A stretch of 64,000 nt of DNA from Neostapfia colusana (lineage: Eukaryota > Streptophyta > Magnoliopsida > Poales > Poaceae), in NCBI GenBank assembly GCA_030760725.1, contig JASWHV010000002.1, positions 61,869,900 to 61,933,899 of the forward strand, read 5' to 3'. Shown here piece after piece: positions 10,055-20,910 of this stretch. Every line of letters begins with the position of its first letter. Within the stretch, counting starts at the first letter, position 1. The notes below the pieces were generated by a model. The model did not search any database and was not told the DNA's origin. It saw only the letters and a program-made list of their open reading frames with translations. Position numbers and translations under genes: made by a program.

Positions 10055-13000
10055 GTGCCCAAACAGAACCCGCAACCGAACAGAGGGGACAATCAGGGAA
10101 ACCGTGAACAGCAGAACTATGCTCGCGGCAACGTGAACCATGTCTCTGCTGAGGAAGCACAACAGGCTGAGGACGTTGTAATTGGTATGTCCCTTGCCAA
10201 CTCCAACCCAGTCACCATCTTATTTGATTCTGGAGCATCACATTCCTTCATATCATCCAAGTATGTTGCCAAGCATAATCTACCCATATCCCACTTAAAA
10301 TGCGTTATGTTAGTTAATTCTCCCGGAGGAGAAATGAGGACTAATATAGTATGTCCGAAAGTAAGCCTTAAAATAAGGGGGGTAGACTTCCTTGCCAACC
10401 TTATTGTCTTGGATTCCCAAGGGATTGACATAATACTCGGGATGGATTGGTTAAGCAAGCACAATGGGGTAATCCAATGTGCTGAAAGAAGCGTGCAGTT
10501 GACAAATGAGCACGGTATTTGTGTCGAGTTTGAGTCAGCCCAACAAACAACCGAAAAGGAAATCTTGAACCACGTTGAAGGAGCAACATAGGACAGCATT
10601 CCAGTGGTTCAAGAATTCTCGGACGTGTTTCAGAAGAGCTTCCAGGTATGCCCCCTGATCGGGACATTGAGTTTGCCATTGATTTGGTACCCGGAACTGC
10701 ACCCATAGAAAAGAGACCCTATAGGATGCCCGTCAATGAACTAGTAGAACTCAAGAAGCAAATCCAGGAGCAGTTGGAGAAGGGTCTTATACGTCCAAGC
10801 TCGTCACCATGGGGAGCTCCTGTGCTCTTCGTAGACAAGAAGGATGGGGCCCAAAGGATGCGCGTGGACTATAGGTCTCTCAACGAGGTGACAATCAAGA
10901 ACAAATACCCTCTGCCCCGTATAGAGGACCTATTCGACCAAATGAAAGGAGCCCGAGTGTTCTCCAAGATTGATCTTCGGTCGGGATATTTCCAGCTGAA
11001 GATTAAGCCCTCCGATATACCCAAGACTGCCTTTCAAACACGGTATGGTTCATATGAATATACCGTCATGTCTTTTGGGTTAACAAATGCACCCGCATAC
11101 TTCATGTACCTCATGGACAAGGTTTTCATGGAGTACATGGATAAGTTTGTTGTGGTTTTCATCGACGACATTATGGTGTATTCAAAAAGTGAGGAGGAGC
11201 ATGAAGAACATTTGAAATTGACCTTGCAGAAAATGCATGAGCATCAATTGTATGCCAAGCTTAACAAGTGTCAATTTTGGCAAAAGGAAATATCGTTCCT
11301 AGGCCACATTATCTCCGAAGAAGGGGTATCGGTTGACCCCGGTAAAGTGAGAGATGTTCTGAAGTGGGACCAACCGCAAAACGTGAGGGATATTCGGAGT
11401 TTTCTTGGGATTGCTGGATACTACCGACGTTTCATTAAGGACTTCTCTAAGATAGCAAAGCCTATGACGGAGTTGCTAACGAAAGGGAAAGCCTTTCGAT
11501 GGACACCAGCATGCCAAGAAAGTTTTGAGGAGCTCAAGAAAAGGCTAACCATAGCGCCAGTTTTGGTATTGCTGGACGTAAGCAAGAGCTTTGACATATA
11601 TTGTGACGCATCCAGACAGGGGCTCGGATATGTGATCATGCAAGAAGGACAAGTGGTAGCCTATGCCTCACGACAATTAAAGAAGCACGAGCTTAATTAT
11701 CCTACACATGACTTGGAGCTAGCAGCAGTAGTGCATGCATTGAAGATTTGGAGACATTATATCCTTGGTCATCGATGTGAGATCTATACGGATCATAAAA
11801 GCCTCAAGTACATATTTACACAAACGGACTTGAATTTGAGGCAACGTCGATGGTTGGAACTCATCACGGATTACGATGTTGGAATCAACTACCACCCTGG
11901 GAAGGCCAATGTAGTAGCTGATGCATTGAGCCGGAAGGGAGCATGTCACCAACTAACGGTTCGGGAGCTACCACCCGAGCTACGTAAGGAGTTCGAACGG
12001 TTACGCCTCGGATTCTTGAACAACATGGAAATGATGGAGATCCACTCTTTATTGGAGCAAGAGATAAGAGATGGCCAAGCAACGGATGAGGAGATCAAGG
12101 AGATCAAGGAAAGGATCCGACAAGGAATAGAGAAGGATTTTAAGGAAGATGAGAAGGGTACGCTTTGGCTAGGAAAAAGGATTTGTGTGCCTAACGTGAG
12201 GCACCTCCGTGACATGATATTGAAGGAGGCACATGATTCACCCTATTCCATACATCCCCGAAGAACCAAAATGTACAAGGACTTGAAGACTTGTTATTGG
12301 TGGGATGGTATGAAAAGGGATATAGCCGAATACGTTGCCCTATGCGACACATGCCAACGGGTGAAGGACGAACATCAAAGACCCGCTGGATTGTTGCAAC
12401 CTTTGAAGGTACCATAGTGGAAGTGGGAGGACATCAATATGGATTTCATCGTCGGATTTCCACGTACTCAGTTGGGTTACGACTACATCTGGGTTATCAT
12501 GGACCGATTGACGAAAACAACCCATTTTCTCCCTATAAGAGCCAAGTACAACGTTACACAATTAGCCAAGTTGTACATGGAGCAGATCGTGTGCCGTCAT
12601 GGAGTCCCGAGGAGGATAGTCTCAGATCGAGGATCTCAATTTACCTCTAGATTCTGGAGGAAGCTGCAGAAAGCTATGGGTACACGACTGGATTTTAGCT
12701 CCGCCTATCACCCACAAACCGATGGGCAAACCGAAAGGACAAACCAAATTTTGGAGGACATGTTGAGAGCTTGCGCCTTGAAACGTGGGCGTAGTTGGGA
12801 TAGGAGTTTACCGTACACCGAATTCTCCTATAACAACAGCTATCAAGCTAGCTTGAAAATGTCGCCTTTCGAAGCATTGCACGGTAGACGGTGTAGAACG
12901 CCGCTGTTTTGGAACGAAATCAGAGAGAACCAGGTGTTTTGACCCGAAGTGCTACAAGAAGCTGAAAACACAAGTCCAAACGATACGAGAGAACATAAAG

Positions 13001-13510
13001 GCTGCTCAGTCACGACAGAAAGGCTATGCGGACAATAGGCGAAGAAAGTTGCCTTTCGAAGTAAGAGACTTCGTATACCTTAAGGTATCGCCTATCCATG
13101 GCTAACGACGTTTCAACGTCAAGGGCAAGCTAGCACCTCGCTATATCGGACCGTTTAAAATTTTGGACAAGAGAGGAGATGTAGCCTATCAACTAGAGCT
13201 CCCAACATATCTCTCTGAGGTACATGACGTGTTTCATGTATCCCAGCTCAAGAAGTGCTTGAGAGTACCAGAGGAGCAAATACCAATGGAAGGGTTTGAA
13301 CAACAAGAGGACCTGACTTATGCGGAGCACCCTGTCTGAATTTTGGACGTAAAGGGAAGGGTCACAAGGAACAAAGTGATCCGATGGTGCAAAGTACAAT
13401 GGAGCCATCACACCGAAGCTGAAGCCACATGGGAGCGTGAAGAAGCCATCAAGGCAGAATTCCCTCATCTGTTCTCTACAAACGAATCTCGAGGGCGAGA
13501 TTCAATTTAA
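10055..13510 (+). pseudogene. pol: Broken F2 pol: protease to chromodomain
   Basis: Protease active site DSGASHSF near 10228; RT with FIDD near 11160; RNase H YCDASRQGLG near 11600 and TDHKSLKYIF near 11792; integrase zinc finger (CDTC near 12346); MDFIVGF near 12439 with SDRGSQFTS near 12625; HPQTDGQTERT near 12711; GPF module near 13148; chromodomain at about 13340-13450 (RWCKVQWSHH, ATWERE). Breaks: TAG 10589-10591, a missing base near 10630, TAG 12415-12417, TGA 12940-12942, frameshift near 12966, and stops near 13104 and 13339. The final stop is at 13508-13510. It retains the longest open stretch of any pol here (10648-12417). Confidence 0.92.
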
Positions 13511-13526
13511 GGGGGGGGGGTAGATT
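13505..13526 (+). other. Polypurine tract of F2 element
   Basis: ATTTAA plus a run of ten G then TAGATT directly precedes the LTR start TGTGACACC at 13527. Confidence 0.8.
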
Positions 13527-13679
13527 TGTGACACCCTAATTTCTGGTTTCTGCATGTATTCATGTTTCATGTAGAGAAAATATTTTAAAGGAAGTAGGAA
13601 CAGAGAGAGAGAATAAAAAAAGATAGCCAATAAGAGCCGAATCCAGTTTCCAGAGAGCGCCGAAGACAACTTCCGCGGC

Positions 13680-14350
13680 CCGCTGGCCACGTGGCGTGTT
13701 CGGAGCTCATTCCTGCGAAGTGGGGAGAGGTTCGCCGCTAAAATGGCTACGTGGCAGGCTCGGGGCTCATCTCCGCAAAGGGGGAGAGGTCCGGCCCTGT
13801 GGGACATGTGTTGCCCCTGGAGCTAGCCTCTGCGGAAGAAGCAAAGGCAGTTCTGCAGGACACATGTCACCACGGAAATCAGAGGACCAGTCACGTGGGA
13901 TACGTGTCGATCTCGGAGCTCACCTCCGAGAGGTCTGGTTCCATTGGACACGTGTCATCACCGGAGCTTATCTCCGGTAGGCCCGACATTGTTGGACATG
14001 TGTCTACCTCGGAGCACGTCTCTGAGGAAAAAGGAAAGTCCGGCGCTACTTGACGCGTGGCATTCACGGAGCTCACCTCCGAAGAGAGGGAGGTCCGAAA
14101 TGGATACATGGCACACCCGGAGCCACCTCCGAAGAGAGTGAAGGTCCGGCACTGACACGTGGCGTGCGCGGAGCCACCTCCAAATAGAGAGGAGGTCCCG
14201 ACCGCCAAGATACGTGGCGCACGCGGAGCTCACCTCCGAAAGAGAAGGGAGGTCTCGCTCGCTTGACACGCGGCACAACCGGAGCTCGTCTCTGCGGAAA
14301 GGGAGAGACCAGGCCTAGTGGACACGTGGAGCTTCTGGAGCTCATCACCG
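13680..14350 (+). promoter_or_regulatory. Array of about 13 G-box/CGGAG repeats in F2 U3
   Basis: Imperfect units of 45-60 bp, each with an ACGTG-type core (for example GACACGTGTC, GACACGTGGC) followed by CGGAGCTCACCTCCG, itself an inverted repeat (CGGAG/CTCCG). Units start near 13685, 13747, 13801, 13858, 13889, 13945, 13994, 14052, 14102, 14154, 14207, 14264 and 14320. The array lies upstream of the TATA box, in the enhancer position of the LTR. ACGTGKC is the known ABRE/G-box core bound by plant bZIP factors; whether these are bound is unknown. Confidence 0.75.
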
Positions 14351-14542
14351 TGGGGGTAACAAGTTCTGTAACGGTTTTTGGATTCTGTACGCATAGAAAT
14401 ATCGGTACGGAGGAGAAACCGACCTGAATTCCACAATGTTACCACACCAAATCAACTAAAGATAAGATGTTAAGATTCAATGACGATCTGAATAGGACTC
14501 TTATTCGGAATATAATCAGATTAGGACTCTTCTTCTCCTGAT

Positions 14543-14550
14543 TATAAATA
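14543..14550 (+). promoter_or_regulatory. TATA box of F2 LTR
   Basis: TATAAATA within GATTATAAATAGAACC, conserved at 18219-18226 and, on the minus strand, at 30619-30626. Confidence 0.75.
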
Positions 14551-15024
14551 GAACCCATAACCCTTGGCCAAAACCACGAACTTCTTTTCCAACTCCTAAG
14601 CCGACGACTTAGAACACTAGCTCGCCGAGTAAGCCCATCGCCGGAGTTCAGCGAGGAAGATCACCGGAAGCGAGCCCAACGATCTGAGAAGGACCCGAGA
14701 CCGAGAAGAACGTAAGGTAGGTTTCCAATACCACCTTACGATATCGTTGTGTTTTCTTTGCATCTGTTCTTCGATTCCTTTCGAACAGAAGCTTTCTCGT
14801 GAACAGATCACTTGTTGGTCGGGTTGATCTAAAGACAAGATCACCGCCACGTCCACTTTTGATCCGAACACCTCTGTTCATCATATAACTATACAAGCCA
14901 TGCGAGAACGCGTACAAACTAAATTGCATCGTCGGATTTACATGCATATGCATCATCGCATCTAGTTAAAGTTTGTGCATGGTATTGATTGTTATGAATC
15001 TTGTATGTGTGTGATCCTTTATAG

Positions 15025-16424
15025 AAGGACAAGCTCAGGGAGCTGTCTACGATGAGCTGCAACAACAAGGTTTCGAGATCCAAGAGCCACCAGAACCGCA
15101 AGAACAAGGCAAGTGCACCTTGACCATATTGATCCTATGTTTTGGGTAAAACTGTTTTGTTTCGCGAAAAGGTGTGTGTGCTGAGTCAAACATGATGAGA
15201 AACCCTTTTATAGGAGTTTACTAGTTTTAGTTAAACCACCCTTGTCGCCAGCGAAGTTTATGAGTCGGGTATGGTTTTTATTTTTATGCTTTGCTGAGTC
15301 CATGGGATTGGGAAGCGAGATAGATGTGTCTAGCTAACTGCACTCGTAATGATAATGAGAAACTGATGTTAATAATGGACATGGATTGGAGGGAGATCTA
15401 GGAAAGACTAGGTTTGTGAATGAGGTAGCATGAGATGGTGATTTACTTGCCGTAGATCTAAGGACTGGTTCATGCGAGCACATGCCAGGATAACAGTGCC
15501 ACCACAAGGCCAAGTATGGGTGCGGCGTAGCTGAGTAATTAGGTAAGTTGCTAGATTGTTATGGACCGTGGAAGGCGCGGGGAATGGGAGTCGAGTGAGG
15601 ACTGCCCTGGGAACTGCATGGCACAAGAGGGGGCCGTGGGTTGGAGAATTTGAGATTCTAGCCTGCTGGTGAAACCTTAGTGAGTCCATACATCTAGTAG
15701 CCCCTTTGTAAAGGATATTTGTGATCTCTTGGCCATACACCGATGGTTGTGTACTGGTATAATGGAGGTTCTGTAGTCGCCGACGGGTGACGAAATCACA
15801 AACTTGTGGATAAAGAGGTGCAAACTCTGCAGAGTTCTAAAACTATCATGATAGCCGAGCTTACGGTCATGAGCGCCTGGCCAACTTCCATGATTAGTTG
15901 GGATGGTGATTGGATATGGTTATTGGGTATGGTTTTGGTTATGGTTTGGTTTTGGTTATGTTTTCGGGACTGTTGAGTCCGGGTGAAAAGATGGATTGCA
16001 TGACTGTTGAGTCATGGCAACAAGGTTGGTCTCGGTGGGAGACAGAGTTGTTTTATGAGATGAAATGGTAGCGAATACGAGATGGTATTCGTGAGATGGT
16101 AGCGAATACGAGGAGGTATTCGTGAGCAAGAATGAGGATAATTGATGACTGGTTGTGACATGGAAGGTAATGAGCAAAATGGAGGTATGATTGGTATTTT
16201 AATACATGTTGGGATTACATTCACTTAAAGATGAGTTGCTGTTTTATCATGGTTTTGATAAATAACTTTGCTTTCTGCAATGAGCCTTTTATACCTATCT
16301 TGTTATGAGCTTCATATCATATTTTTCCCGCACTTGCTGAGTACATTATTGTACTCAAACTTGCATTATTATTTCATCATCAGCAACAGGAGAAGATTTC
16401 TATGAAGACCAAGTGGAGCATTAG
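15025..16424 (+). other. Putative two-exon LTR microORF (F2 copy a, 3' LTR)
   Basis: Exon A is 15025-15108 (84 nt, or 81 with the alternative tandem acceptor TAGAAG). It ends CAAG at a GC donor (GCAAGT from 15109). Exon B 16384-16424 follows CATCATCAG. Joined in phase 1 the frame reads GQAQGAVYDELQQQGFEIQ and then EPPEPQEQ, followed by ATGEDFYEDQVEH and stop. The F3 version differs mostly by D/E, F/Y and Q/H exchanges. An out-of-frame ATG inside exon A starts a basic frame, but only in F2. No in-frame AUG is seen. Confidence 0.6.
16338..16357 (+). promoter_or_regulatory. Conserved hairpin upstream of LTR 3' splice site (F2)
   Basis: TGAGTAC-attatt-GTACTCA, flanked by CTTGC on each side, about 26 nt before the proposed acceptor. 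It is the F2 counterpart of 6424-6442. Confidence 0.55.
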
Positions 16425-16592
16425 GCGTGTGATCTGTTCTCAACCTTGCCTGTGGGGATGCAGTAGGGATGGAGCCGCTACTGCTTATGCTTCCACACTA
16501 GTTAGAAGACTTCCGCTGCATAGAAATAAGACTTCTGCTGTTAGATTAAGACTTCCGCCATGAGCATGAGTCCAAGACTCATGAGACATTGT

Positions 16593-16598
16593 AATAAA
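16593..16598 (+). terminator. Polyadenylation signal in F2 LTR
   Basis: AATAAA in TTGTAATAAACTCTG, repeated at 8343-8348 and 20254-20259 in the other F2 LTRs. Confidence 0.5.
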
Positions 16599-16730
16599 CT
16601 CTGTTATTCATGGTAATATATAATCTGAATTCAGTTTGTGGAACATATGTGTATGTGTGATGAACATCCTGGGTACACATATGCATTAGTTCTCGGTTTC
16701 GTGGTTTTCAACAGAATTGAGGGCGTCACA

Positions 16731-16786
16731 CCAGGCGCGGTGAACGCCCCTGTCCATGTGTCAGGTGATGATGAAGACACCGTCTT
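16731..16786 (+). repeat. Sliver of X LTR
   Basis: Short stretch containing GGTGATGATGAAGACACC, matching 57767-57826 inside the complete X solo LTR. It lies between an F2 3' LTR and another F2 LTR start. A second X piece at 40805-40990 suggests that the whole 16787-40804 block was built inside one X LTR. Confidence 0.65.
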
Positions 16787-17289
16787 TGTGACACCCTCAT
16801 TTTCGGGTTCTGCATGTATACATGTTTAATGTAGAAAAACACTTTTAAAATAAGTTGAAACCAAGAAAGAATAAAAAAGTTAGCCAAAAAGAGCAAATTC
16901 CAGTTTACAGAGAGCGCCAAAGAACACTCCCACGGCTCGCTGGCCACGTGGCGTGTTCGGAGCTCATCTTCGCAGAGGGGGAGAGGTTTGCCGCTAAACT
17001 GACTACGTGGCAGGCTCGAGGCTCATCCCCGCAAAGGGGGAGAGGTCCGACCTCTGGGGACACGTGTTTCCCCCGGAGCTAGCCTCCGCGGAAAAGCGAG
17101 GCCAGCCCCGCAGGACACGTGTTGGCTGCGGAGCTATTCGCTGCGGAAAAGAGAGGACCAGCCACGCGGGACACGTGTCGCTCTTAGAGCTCACTCTGAG
17201 AGGTGCGGCCCCGCTAGACACATGTTGCTCTCGGAGCTCACCTCCAGGAGGTCCGGTCTCATTGGACACGTGTCACCTCCGGAGCTTAC
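16787..17289 (+). repeat. F2 LTR 5' fragment (copy b)
   Basis: It begins TGTGACACCCTCATTTTC and carries the first part of the F2 U3 with several G-box repeats. It is cut off at 17289, where a second F2 LTR starts with TGTGGCACCC. The remainder of this LTR is not found downstream. Confidence 0.8.
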
Positions 17290-17429
17290 TGTGGCACCCT
17301 CATTTCTGGTGTCAGCATATATTCATGTTTTATGAAGAGAAAACATTTTAAGAAAAGTAGGAACGGAGAAAAATATCAAAAGGATAGCCAATAAAAGCCA
17401 AATCCAGTTCAGAGAGAGCGCCAAAGACA

Positions 17430-18045
17430 ACTTCCACGGCCTGCTGGCCACGTGGCGTATTCGGAGCTCATCCCTGCGAAGTGGGGAGAGGTCCACCGCT
17501 AAACTGGCTACGTGGCAGGCTCGGGGCTCATCTCCGCAAAGGTGGAGAGGTCCGACCCTGTGGGACATGTGTCAACCCCGGAGCTAGCCTCTGCGGAAGA
17601 AGCAAAGGCATTTCTGCAGGACACATGTCACCTTCGGAGCTAGTCACCGCGGAAATCAGAGGAACAGTCGTGCGAGATACATGTCGATCTCGGAGCTCAC
17701 CTCCGAGAAGGCCCGGTTCTATTGGACACGTGTCGTCACCGGAGCTTATCTTCGGTAAGTCCGACATTGTTGGACACGTGTCTACCTCGGAGCTCGTCTC
17801 TGAGGAAAGAAGAAAGGAAAGGTCCAGCACTGAGACGTGGCGTGTGCGGAGCCACCTCCGAATAATAGAGGAGGTCCTGACCGCTAGGATACGTGGCGCA
17901 CACGGAGCTCACCTCCAAAGGAGAGGGAGGTCTCACTCGTTTGACACACGGCACCAGCGGAGCTCGTCTCTACGGAAAAGGAGAGACCAGACCCGATGGA
18001 CACGTGGAGCTTCCGGAGCTCATCACCACGGAGGTAACGAGTTCT
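17430..18045 (+). promoter_or_regulatory. G-box/CGGAG repeat array (F2 copy c)
   Basis: Same repeat type as at 13680-14350: cores such as GACACGTGTC and AGACGTGGC alternate with CGGAGCTCACCTCCG-type inverted repeats, upstream of the TATA box. Confidence 0.75.
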
Positions 18046-18218
18046 GGAGCGGTTTTGGATTCTGTACGCATAGAAATATCGGTATGGAGAAGAAACCGAC
18101 CTGAATTCCACAAAGTTACCGCACCAAATCGACTAGATATAAGATTAAGATTCGACGACAATCTGAATAGAACTCTTAAATCGAAGTCCAATCAGATTAG
18201 AACTCTTCTCTTCCCGAT

Positions 18219-18226
18219 TATAAATA
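18219..18226 (+). promoter_or_regulatory. TATA box of F2 LTR (copy c)
   Basis: TATAAATA in the same context as 14543-14550. Confidence 0.75.
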
Positions 18227-18692
18227 GAACCTAGAACCTCTGGCCAAAACCACGAACTTCTTTTCCAACTCCTAAGCCGACGACTTAGAGCCCTAGCCTC
18301 AACTCACCGAGAAAGCCATCGCTGGAGTTCAGCAAGGAAGATCGCCGGAAGAGAGCCCAATGATCTGAGAAGGACCCGAAGATCGAGAGGAACGTAAGGT
18401 AGGTCTCAAATACCACCTTACGACATCATCGTGTTTTCTTTGCATCTGTTCTTTGAACAGAAGCTTTCTCGTGGAACAGATTACTTGTTGATCGGGTTGA
18501 TCATCACCACGTCCACATCTGATCTGAACACCCCTGTCCATCATAAAGCCATGAAAGAACACGTACAAACCAACCTAATAAAACTAAACTGCATTATAGG
18601 ATAGCATGCATACGCATCATCGCATCTAGTTTAAAGTTTGTGCATGATATTGATTGTTGTGAATCTTGTATGCGCGCGATCCTGTATAACAG

Positions 18693-20078
18693 GACAAGCT
18701 AAGAGAGCTGTTTACGACGAGCTGAAACAACAAGGTTTCGAGATCCAAGAGCAACCGGAACCGCAAGAACAAGGCAAGTGCTCCTTGACCATATTGATCC
18801 TATGTTTTGGGTAAAACTGTTTCGATTTGTGAAAAGGGTGTGTGTGTGCTGAGTCAAACATGATGGGAAACCCTTTTTATAGGAGTTTACTAGCTTTGGT
18901 TAAACCGCCCTTGTCGCCAGGGACATTTATGAGTCGGGTATGGATTTTACTTTTATGCTTCGCTGAGTCCATGGGATTGCGAAGCGAGATAGATTTGTCT
19001 AGCTAACTGCACTCGTAATGATAATGAGAAACCGATGTTAATAATGGACGTGGATCGGAGGGAGATCTAGGCAAGCCTCGGTTTGTGAATGAGGTAGCAT
19101 GAGATGGTGGTTTACTTGCCGTAGATCTAAGGACCGGTTCATGCATGCACATGCCAGGATAACAGTGCCACCACAAGGTCAAGTATGGGTGCGGCTTAGC
19201 TGAGTAATTACGTAAGTTGCTAGAGTGTTATGGACTGTGGAAGGCGTGGGGAATGGGAGTCGAGTGAGGACTGCCCTGGGAACTGCATGGCACAAGAGAG
19301 GGCGCGTGGGTGGGAGAATTGGAGATTCTAGCCTGCCGGTGAAACCTTAGTGAGTCCATACATCTAGTATCCCTTTGTAAAGGCTATTTTGTGATCTCTT
19401 GGCCATACACCGATGGTTGTGTACTGGTATAATGGAGGTTCTGCAGTCGCCGACGGGTGACGAAATCACAAACTTGTGGGTAAAGAGGTGCAAACTCTGC
19501 AGAGTTCTTAAAACTATCATGATAGCCGAGCTTACAGTCACGAGTACCTGGCCAACTGCCATGATTAGTTGGGATGGTCATTGGGATGATTATTGGTTAT
19601 GGTTTGGACGGTTTGGTTATGGTTTGGTTTTTGGGACTGTTGAGTCCGGGTGATAAGATGGGTTGCATGACTGTTAAGTCATGGCAACATGGTTGGTCTC
19701 GGTGGGAGACGAAGTTGTTTTATGAGGTGAAATGGTAGCGAATACAGGATGGTATTCGTGAGATGGTAGCGAATACGAGGAGGTATTCGTGAGCGAGAAT
19801 GAGGTTGATTGATGATTGGTTATGAACATAAAGGAGGTATATTGGTATTTTAATACATGCTGGGATTACATTCACTTAAAGATGAGTCGTTGTTTTATCG
19901 TGCTTTTGGTAAATAACTTTGCTTTTCTGCAAATGAGCCCTTTTTATACCTACCTTTCTATAAGCTTCATATCATATTTTCCCGCACTTGCTGAGTACAT
20001 CATTGTACTCAAACTTGCATTATTATTTCATCATCAGCAGCAGGAGAAGACTACTATGAAGACCAAGTGGAGCATTAA
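18693..20078 (+). other. Putative two-exon LTR microORF (F2 copy c)
   Basis: Exon A 18693-18773 (81 nt) follows AACAG and ends at donor GCAAGT. Exon B 20038-20078 (41 nt) follows CATCAG and reads AAGEDYYEDQVEH across the junction, ending TAA where copy a ends TAG. The frame is open although the gag-pol of this same element carries many stops. Changes against copy a are conservative (F to Y). Confidence 0.55.
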
Positions 20079-20391
20079 GGCGTGTGATCTGTTTTCAACC
20101 TTGCCTGTGGGGATGAAATAGAGATGGAGCCATTGCTGCTTACATTTGCTTCCGCATTAGTTAAATTGCTTCCGCATTAGTTAGAAGACTTTCCGCTGCA
20201 TAGAAATAAAGACTTCCACTGTGAGCATGAGTCCAAGACTCATGAGATATTGTAATAAACTCTGTTATTCCTGGTAATATATAATCTGAATTCAGTTTGT
20301 GGAACATATGTGTATGTGTGATGAACATCCTGGGCACACATATGCATTAGTTCTCGGTTCCGTGGTTTTCCACAGAATTGAGGGTGTCACA

Positions 20392-20610
20392 CATTGGTAT
20401 CACAGCCACGGGTTGACAGTAGGTTGCACGCCTAAGATAGAAATCATCGATTGATATTAGAGCCACGGGTTGACAGTGGGTTACACACCTAAATAGGAAA
20501 CACAGAGTGGTATCAAAAACCACAGATAGGGGTAGATTACACACCTAGATACAATCACAGATTGGTATTGGACACAGAATGGTAGCTAAGCCACGATGAC
20601 CCAAGGAAGC
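20392..20610 (+). repeat. Primer-binding site and reiterated copies (F2 copy c)
   Basis: TGGTATCACAGCC at 20394 is one base off the iMet site. Decayed repeats follow: GATTGATATTAGAGCCAC, GAGTGGTATCAAAAACC, GATTGGTATTGGACAC and GAATGGTAGCTAAGCC, each with a GGTTACACACC-type or TAGATTACACACC tail. The organisation parallels 8481-8690, so the duplication predates the split of these copies. Confidence 0.7.
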
Positions 20611-20910
20611 ATCCTAGGACGCTTAGATTGGAATTGAAACTACGTTGACATAGGAAACCATCCTTGAATAAGAGTTCTGTGAGCCCTTGTGATGATTGTT
20701 TGTGATTTTATGCTTAGTGAGAGTTGTGGGACATCTCAAAATGTTGTCCATATCCACACGTAAGTAGAAAGAGGTGTGAGATGTTTCGGCACTTGTTCAC
20801 ATCCTCATATGGGCTAGTATATATATACAGTCCAACTCACCTTGATGCATATAGTTGAGGGAATCTACCTAACCTTCTAACATTCTATTCTATTTCGTTC
20901 TCTCCCACAG

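Larger units (their letters stand above)
6784..16730 (+). mobile_element. F2 Ty3/gypsy chromovirus (copy a), 5' LTR cut by F1
   Basis: It comprises a partial 5' LTR (6784-8480), iMet-type primer-binding site, leader, gag-pol pseudogene, polypurine tract and a complete 3' LTR (13527-16730). The 5' LTR begins in the middle of the small exon A because the F1 element inserted there. The rest of that LTR should lie to the left of the window. Right flank 16731-16786 resembles part of the X LTR, so this F2 element probably sits inside an X LTR. Clade Tekay/Del by its polyprotein and C-terminal chromodomain. Confidence 0.9.
13527..16730 (+). repeat. F2 3' LTR, complete (3204 bp)
   Basis: It starts TGTGACACCCTAATTT and ends GGGCGTCACA. 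Its parts in order are a U3-like segment with a long array of G-box-containing repeats (13680-14350), TATA box (14543), ATG-free leader with donor GTAAG|GTAGGT at 14716, exon A (15025-15108), intron 15109-16383 with palindromes, exon B (16384-16424) and AATAAA (16593). It matches 6784-8480 in its second half. Confidence 0.93.
17290..20391 (+). repeat. F2 5' LTR, complete (copy c, 3102 bp)
   Basis: It starts TGTGGCACCCTCATTTC and ends GGGTGTCACA before the primer-binding site. It carries a G-box repeat array at about 17430-18045, TATA box at 18219-18226, exon A at 18693-18773, exon B at 20038-20078 and AATAAA at 20254. Confidence 0.92.

Noticed and set aside
13680..14350. Satellite or tandem gene array in the F2 LTR
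   Set aside because: Units are imperfect, limited to the U3 part of one LTR family and lie upstream of its TATA box; no coding potential.
15051..16480. AUG-started basic frame through F2 exon A and B (MSCNNKVSRSKSHQNRKNK and onward)
   Set aside because: It would be open across the same splice in F2, but the ATG is missing in F3, F1 and Z and the frame is not kept there. The acidic phase-1 frame is the one shared.
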